This document shows positions 15,386 through 18,169 of a stretch of 18,169 nucleotides of DNA, one piece after another (the first letter of the stretch is position 1; each line of letters opens with the position of its first letter). The translations under genes and the position numbers were made by a program. Origin of the DNA: T1Sed10-7 sp047921175 (GTDB taxonomy: Bacteria; Actinomycetota; Nitriliruptoria; Nitriliruptorales; Nitriliruptoraceae). Under the pieces are notes generated by a model. That model saw only the letters and a list, made by a program, of their open reading frames with translations. It was not told the DNA's origin and ran no database searches. Location: positions 1 to 18,169 of the forward strand of contig JBLRWQ010000056.1 in assembly GCA_047921175.1 (NCBI GenBank). The letters are read 5' to 3'.

Positions 15386-17257
15386 TCAGCCGACGCCGAC
15401 CAGCTGCGTGCGTGCCAGCTCGGCGTACAGCCCGCCCTGGGCGAGCAGCTCGCGGTGGGTCCCACGCTCGACGATACGTCCGGCGTCGAGCACCACGATC
15501 TCGTCCGCGTCGACCACCGTCGACAGCCGGTGGGCGATCACCAGGCTCGTCCGGCCCTGGAGCGTCTCCTTCAGCGCTGCCTGGACCAGCCGCTCGGACT
15601 CGGTGTCGAGGTGGGCGGTGGCCTCGTCGAGCACCACGATGGCGGGGTCCTTGAGCAGGACCCGGGCGATGGACAGCCGCTGCTTCTCGCCCCCGGACAG
15701 CCGGTAGCCGCGCTCCCCGACGATCGTCCCGTAGCCGTCCGGCAGCGCCGCGATCGTGTCGTGGATCCGCGCCGCCCGTGCGACCCGCACGAGGTCCGCG
15801 TCGGTGGCGTCGGGCCGTGCGTAGCGCAGGTTCACCGCGATCGAGTCGTGGAACAGGTGCGGGTCCTGGCTGACGACCCCCACCGCGGCGGCCACGGAGG
15901 TCAGCGTCAGCGAGCGCACGTCGTGGCCGTCGAGGAGCACGGCGCCGGTCGTCACGTCGTGCAACCTCGGCAGCAGTGAGGACAGGGTCGACTTGCCGGC
16001 ACCGGAGCGACCCACCAGGGCGACCATCGACCCCGGCGCGATGTCGAGGTCGATGTCGGACAGGATCCAGGCGGAGGCGTCGTTGCCGTGCTCGGCCGTC
16101 GGGCCCTCGAGCGACGCGAGCGCCGAGCCGTTCGCGGCCGGGAACCGGAACCACACGTGCTCGAAACGCACGTGGCCGCGGGGCTCGACGAGCTCCACCG
16201 CGTCGGGGGCGTCCTCGATCGGCCGCGGCAGGTCCAGGACCTCGAAGACCCGCTCGAAGCTGACCAGGGCGGTCATCAGGTCGACCCGCGCGTTGGACAG
16301 CTGTGCCAGCGGGCCGTACAGCTGGGTGACGTAGAGCCCCAGCGCGACCACGGTCCCCACCTGGATGTCGGAGGTCTCCCCGATCACCAGCCAGCCGCCG
16401 ACGAGGTAGACCAGCGCGGTGGCCAGCGCCCCGACCAGGCCCAGGGAGGCGAACAGGGCCCGCCCGGTCATGGCCTGCTTGACCCCGATGGCGGCGACCC
16501 GCTCGGCCTTGCCGTGGAAGACCTCGACCTCGCGGTCGGTCCGGCCGAACAGCTTGACCAGCAGTGCCCCCGCCACGTGGAAGCGCTCGGTCATGACGGT
16601 GTTCATCTCGGCGTTCAGCCCCATCGACTCACGCGACAGCGCCTGCAGACGCCGCCCGACGATGCGGGCCGGGAGGATGAACAGTGGCAGGAGCGACACG
16701 GCGATCAGGGTGACCCGCCACTCCAGGCTCGCCATCACCGCCAGGGTGATCGTGACCCCGATGAGGTTGTCCACGATGCCGCCGAGGGTGCCCGTCAGCG
16801 CCCGCTGCGCCCCGATCACGTCGTTGTTCAGCCGGGTGATGAGCGAGCCGGTCTGCGTACGGGTGAAGAAGGCGATCGGCAGGGTCTGCACGTGGCGGTA
16901 CAGCAGCGTCCGCAGGTCGAGGATGAGGCCCTCGCCGATCGACGACGACAGCCAGCGTTCGACCATCGACACGGCCGCCACCACGAGTCCGACGCCGACC
17001 ATCCCGGCGACCAACCACAGCAGCAGGGTCCGGTCGCCGGTCGGGATCGCGACGTCGATCGTCTCCCGGATCAGCAGCGGCGGCAGCGCCGACACACCGG
17101 CCGCCACGACGATGAGGCCCACGAAGCCCGCCAGCTTGCCCCGGTACGGGCGGGCCAGACCCCAGGCGCGACGGGCCACGGCCCGGTCCAGCCCGCGAGC
17201 TTTCAGCTCCGCGGCATCGCCCATCGGCCTGAGCGGCATCCCGCCGTGTCCTCGCAC
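15386..17257 (-). CDS. ABC exporter half-transporter (fused membrane and ATPase domains)
   Basis: The 623-residue protein has an N-terminal type-1 exporter membrane domain (hydrophobic helices at about 42-64, 79-98, 157-178, 183-200, 268-292 and 298-315) and a C-terminal ATPase. ATPase motifs are Walker A GRSGAGKST (416-424), Q-loop Gln464, signature LSGGEK (520-525), Walker B IVVLDE (540-545) and H-loop His576, all intact. It would work as a homo- or heterodimer exporting lipids, drugs or peptides; the substrate cannot be told from sequence. A linker of roughly 20 extra residues (about 375-396) lies between the A-loop strand (HVWFRFP) and ILSDIDL, longer than usual. The GTG start has GAGGAG at 6-nt spacing; ATG at 17239 or 17224 are alternatives. 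No partner gene is adjacent. Confidence 0.93.
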   Translation of the reverse strand: MRGHGGMPLRPMGDAAELKARGLDRAVARRAWGLARPYRGKLAGFVGLIVVAAGVSALPPLLIRETIDVAIPTGDRTLLLWLVAGMVGVGLVVAAVSMVERWLSSSIGEGLILDLRTLLYRHVQTLPIAFFTRTQTGSLITRLNNDVIGAQRALTGTLGGIVDNLIGVTITLAVMASLEWRVTLIAVSLLPLFILPARIVGRRLQALSRESMGLNAEMNTVMTERFHVAGALLVKLFGRTDREVEVFHGKAERVAAIGVKQAMTGRALFASLGLVGALATALVYLVGGWLVIGETSDIQVGTVVALGLYVTQLYGPLAQLSNARVDLMTALVSFERVFEVLDLPRPIEDAPDAVELVEPRGHVRFEHVWFRFPAANGSALASLEGPTAEHGNDASAWILSDIDLDIAPGSMVALVGRSGAGKSTLSSLLPRLHDVTTGAVLLDGHDVRSLTLTSVAAAVGVVSQDPHLFHDSIAVNLRYARPDATDADLVRVARAARIHDTIAALPDGYGTIVGERGYRLSGGEKQRLSIARVLLKDPAIVVLDEATAHLDTESERLVQAALKETLQGRTSLVIAHRLSTVVDADEIVVLDAGRIVERGTHRELLAQGGLYAELARTQLVGVG

Positions 17258-17294
17258 CTGCTGCTCCTCGTCCTCGCGGGTCCCACCGTGCCCG

Positions 17295-17300
17295 TAGGCT
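17295..17300 (+). promoter_or_regulatory. -10 box placing the SGNH hydrolase mRNA as leaderless
   Basis: TAGGCT lies 8 nt before the ATG at 17309. At the normal -10 to start distance, transcription would begin at or within one or two bases of the ATG. No Shine-Dalgarno sequence is present in between. Leaderless mRNAs are common in Actinobacteria. The same hexamer precedes dapB. Confidence 0.5.
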
Positions 17301-17308
17301 GCGACGCT

Positions 17309-18169
17309 ATGGCTTCCGACGACCCCACGGCTCCGACCTCAGCGTCCGACGCGCAGGCATGGGCTGCGCCAGGTCGTTCGTCACCCGCACCGTCCGCGGG
17401 TGGGCGGCGTGCGCCGTCCGCGGGTGGGCGGCGTGCGCCGGCGTGGCCGGCGCTGGTGCTCGGCGGTGCGGCGCTCGGCTCGATCACCCTGGCCGGCGAC
17501 GCGGTCCGGCGGGTCCATCGGCTCCGTGCCCACCGCGCCGAGGTCACCCCCCTCGAGCACGACCTCGACCTGCCCGGCCGGTTCCCGCCCCGGTGGCTGG
17601 TCGTCCTCGGCGACTCCGCTGCCGCCGGCTACGACCTCCCCGACGCCGAGGTGGCGATCGCCCGGCTCGTCGGCCGGGGCCTGCTGGCCGCCGACGGTCG
17701 GGCCACCGCGGTGCGCAGCGTGGCCGTCGATGGGGCGAGGACCGCCGACGTGCTGGCCACCCAGGTGGACGCCGCCGCGGACGCCGAGGTGGTGCTGGTC
17801 GGCGTCGGCGTGAACGATGCGCTGCGACCCGCCATCTCCCACACCGAGGTGGCGGCGTTGACCTCCGAGGTCCTCGAGGCGGTCCGTGCCCGGGCTGCCG
17901 ACGGGGCCGACGTCGTGCTGCTGACCTGCCCGGACCTGTCCGCCGCGCCGGGGCTGCCGCTGCTGCTGCGGCCGCTCGTGGGCGCACGCTGCCGGGCGGT
18001 CGCCGCGGCGCAGACCGCGGTCGCCGCCCTGCACGGCGTGCCGACGATCGAGGTCCCGAAGGCGACGCTCCCCCCGGAGGTGTTCGGTCGCGACGGCTTC
18101 CACCCCGGCCCGATCGGGCACGCCCGGCTGGCCGAACGCGTCCTGGAGCTACTGGTACCCGACGCCGAC
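17309..18169 (+). CDS. SGNH/GDSL-family hydrolase, N-terminal membrane anchor, 3' end beyond the window
   Basis: The frame from ATG 17309 stays open to the last base (287 codons, no stop). The SGNH blocks are all visible: GDS at 101-103 (nucleophile Ser103), Gly142 in VAVDGART, GVND at 167-170 (Asn169) and DGFHP at 262-266 (Asp262, His265) followed by GH at 270-271. Such enzymes are esterases, lipases or acyl hydrolases. The first 44 residues are Ser/Pro/Arg/Gly-rich, followed by a hydrophobic stretch (about 45-63, AWPALVLGGAALGSITLAG) likely to be a membrane anchor. A tandem 24-bp duplication doubles PSAGGRRA before it. The helix ends in Arg/His-rich residues, so orientation is uncertain. 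The catalytic domain looks essentially complete, so the stop is probably soon after the window end. The gene is divergent from the ABC exporter. Confidence 0.88.
   Translation, partial: MASDDPTAPTSASDAQAWAAPGRSSPAPSAGGRRAPSAGGRRAPAWPALVLGGAALGSITLAGDAVRRVHRLRAHRAEVTPLEHDLDLPGRFPPRWLVVLGDSAAAGYDLPDAEVAIARLVGRGLLAADGRATAVRSVAVDGARTADVLATQVDAAADAEVVLVGVGVNDALRPAISHTEVAALTSEVLEAVRARAADGADVVLLTCPDLSAAPGLPLLLRPLVGARCRAVAAAQTAVAALHGVPTIEVPKATLPPEVFGRDGFHPGPIGHARLAERVLELLVPDAD
17390..17437 (+). repeat. Perfect 24-bp tandem duplication
   Basis: The 24-bp unit at 17390-17413 is repeated exactly at 17414-17437. It lies in frame in the N-terminal linker of the SGNH hydrolase and encodes PSAGGRRA twice. 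The absence of any mismatch points to a recent slippage event or strain-variable copy number. Confidence 0.92.

Overview
The window is 18.2 kb of very GC-rich DNA with GTG starts, GTGA/ATGA stop-start overlaps and a strong preference for G or C at third codon positions. Gene content and order (infB, ylxP, rbfA, DHH phosphoesterase, truB, ribF, rpsO, pnp, M16 peptidase, dapB) follow the classic translation and RNA-processing cluster of Actinobacteria. A deep-branching actinobacterial lineage (for example Nitriliruptoria or Euzebyia) fits. That placement is inference; no rRNA or other marker in the window fixes it.

Region 1 (1-5493) is a tight co-directional operon. It holds the 3' part of infB (translation initiation), ylxP/DUF503, rbfA (30S maturation), an NrnA-type DHH/DHHA1 phosphoesterase (nanoRNA and pAp turnover), truB (tRNA psi55) and ribF (FMN/FAD synthesis). 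Region 2 (5494-8814) holds rpsO and pnp. Each is preceded by a structured leader. The pnp leader contains a long hairpin like the RNase III site that controls pnp in other bacteria, and PNPase carries an unusual Arg/Asp/Gly-rich tail. Region 3 (8882-11841) has an M16 zinc peptidase, a metallo-beta-lactamase-fold hydrolase and dapB (lysine/DAP synthesis). Region 4 (11878-15385) has rnz (tRNA 3' processing) on the minus strand, then divergently the most unusual gene of the window. This is a 704-residue protein whose first 491 residues parse as fourteen gapless 35-residue pentatricopeptide (PPR)-type units, followed by an acidic Pro/Ala-rich repetitive tail. Downstream lies an array of three 34-nt hairpins at an exact 62-nt period, with compensatory base changes between copies. 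Region 5 (15386-18169) has an ABC exporter on the minus strand and, divergently, a membrane-anchored SGNH hydrolase that runs off the window end.

Most of the window is ordinary housekeeping DNA. What merits attention is the PPR-like protein in a bacterium together with the covarying hairpin array directly behind it. Both sit next to RNase Z and a few kilobases from PNPase. A functional link between the protein and the array is only a hypothesis.
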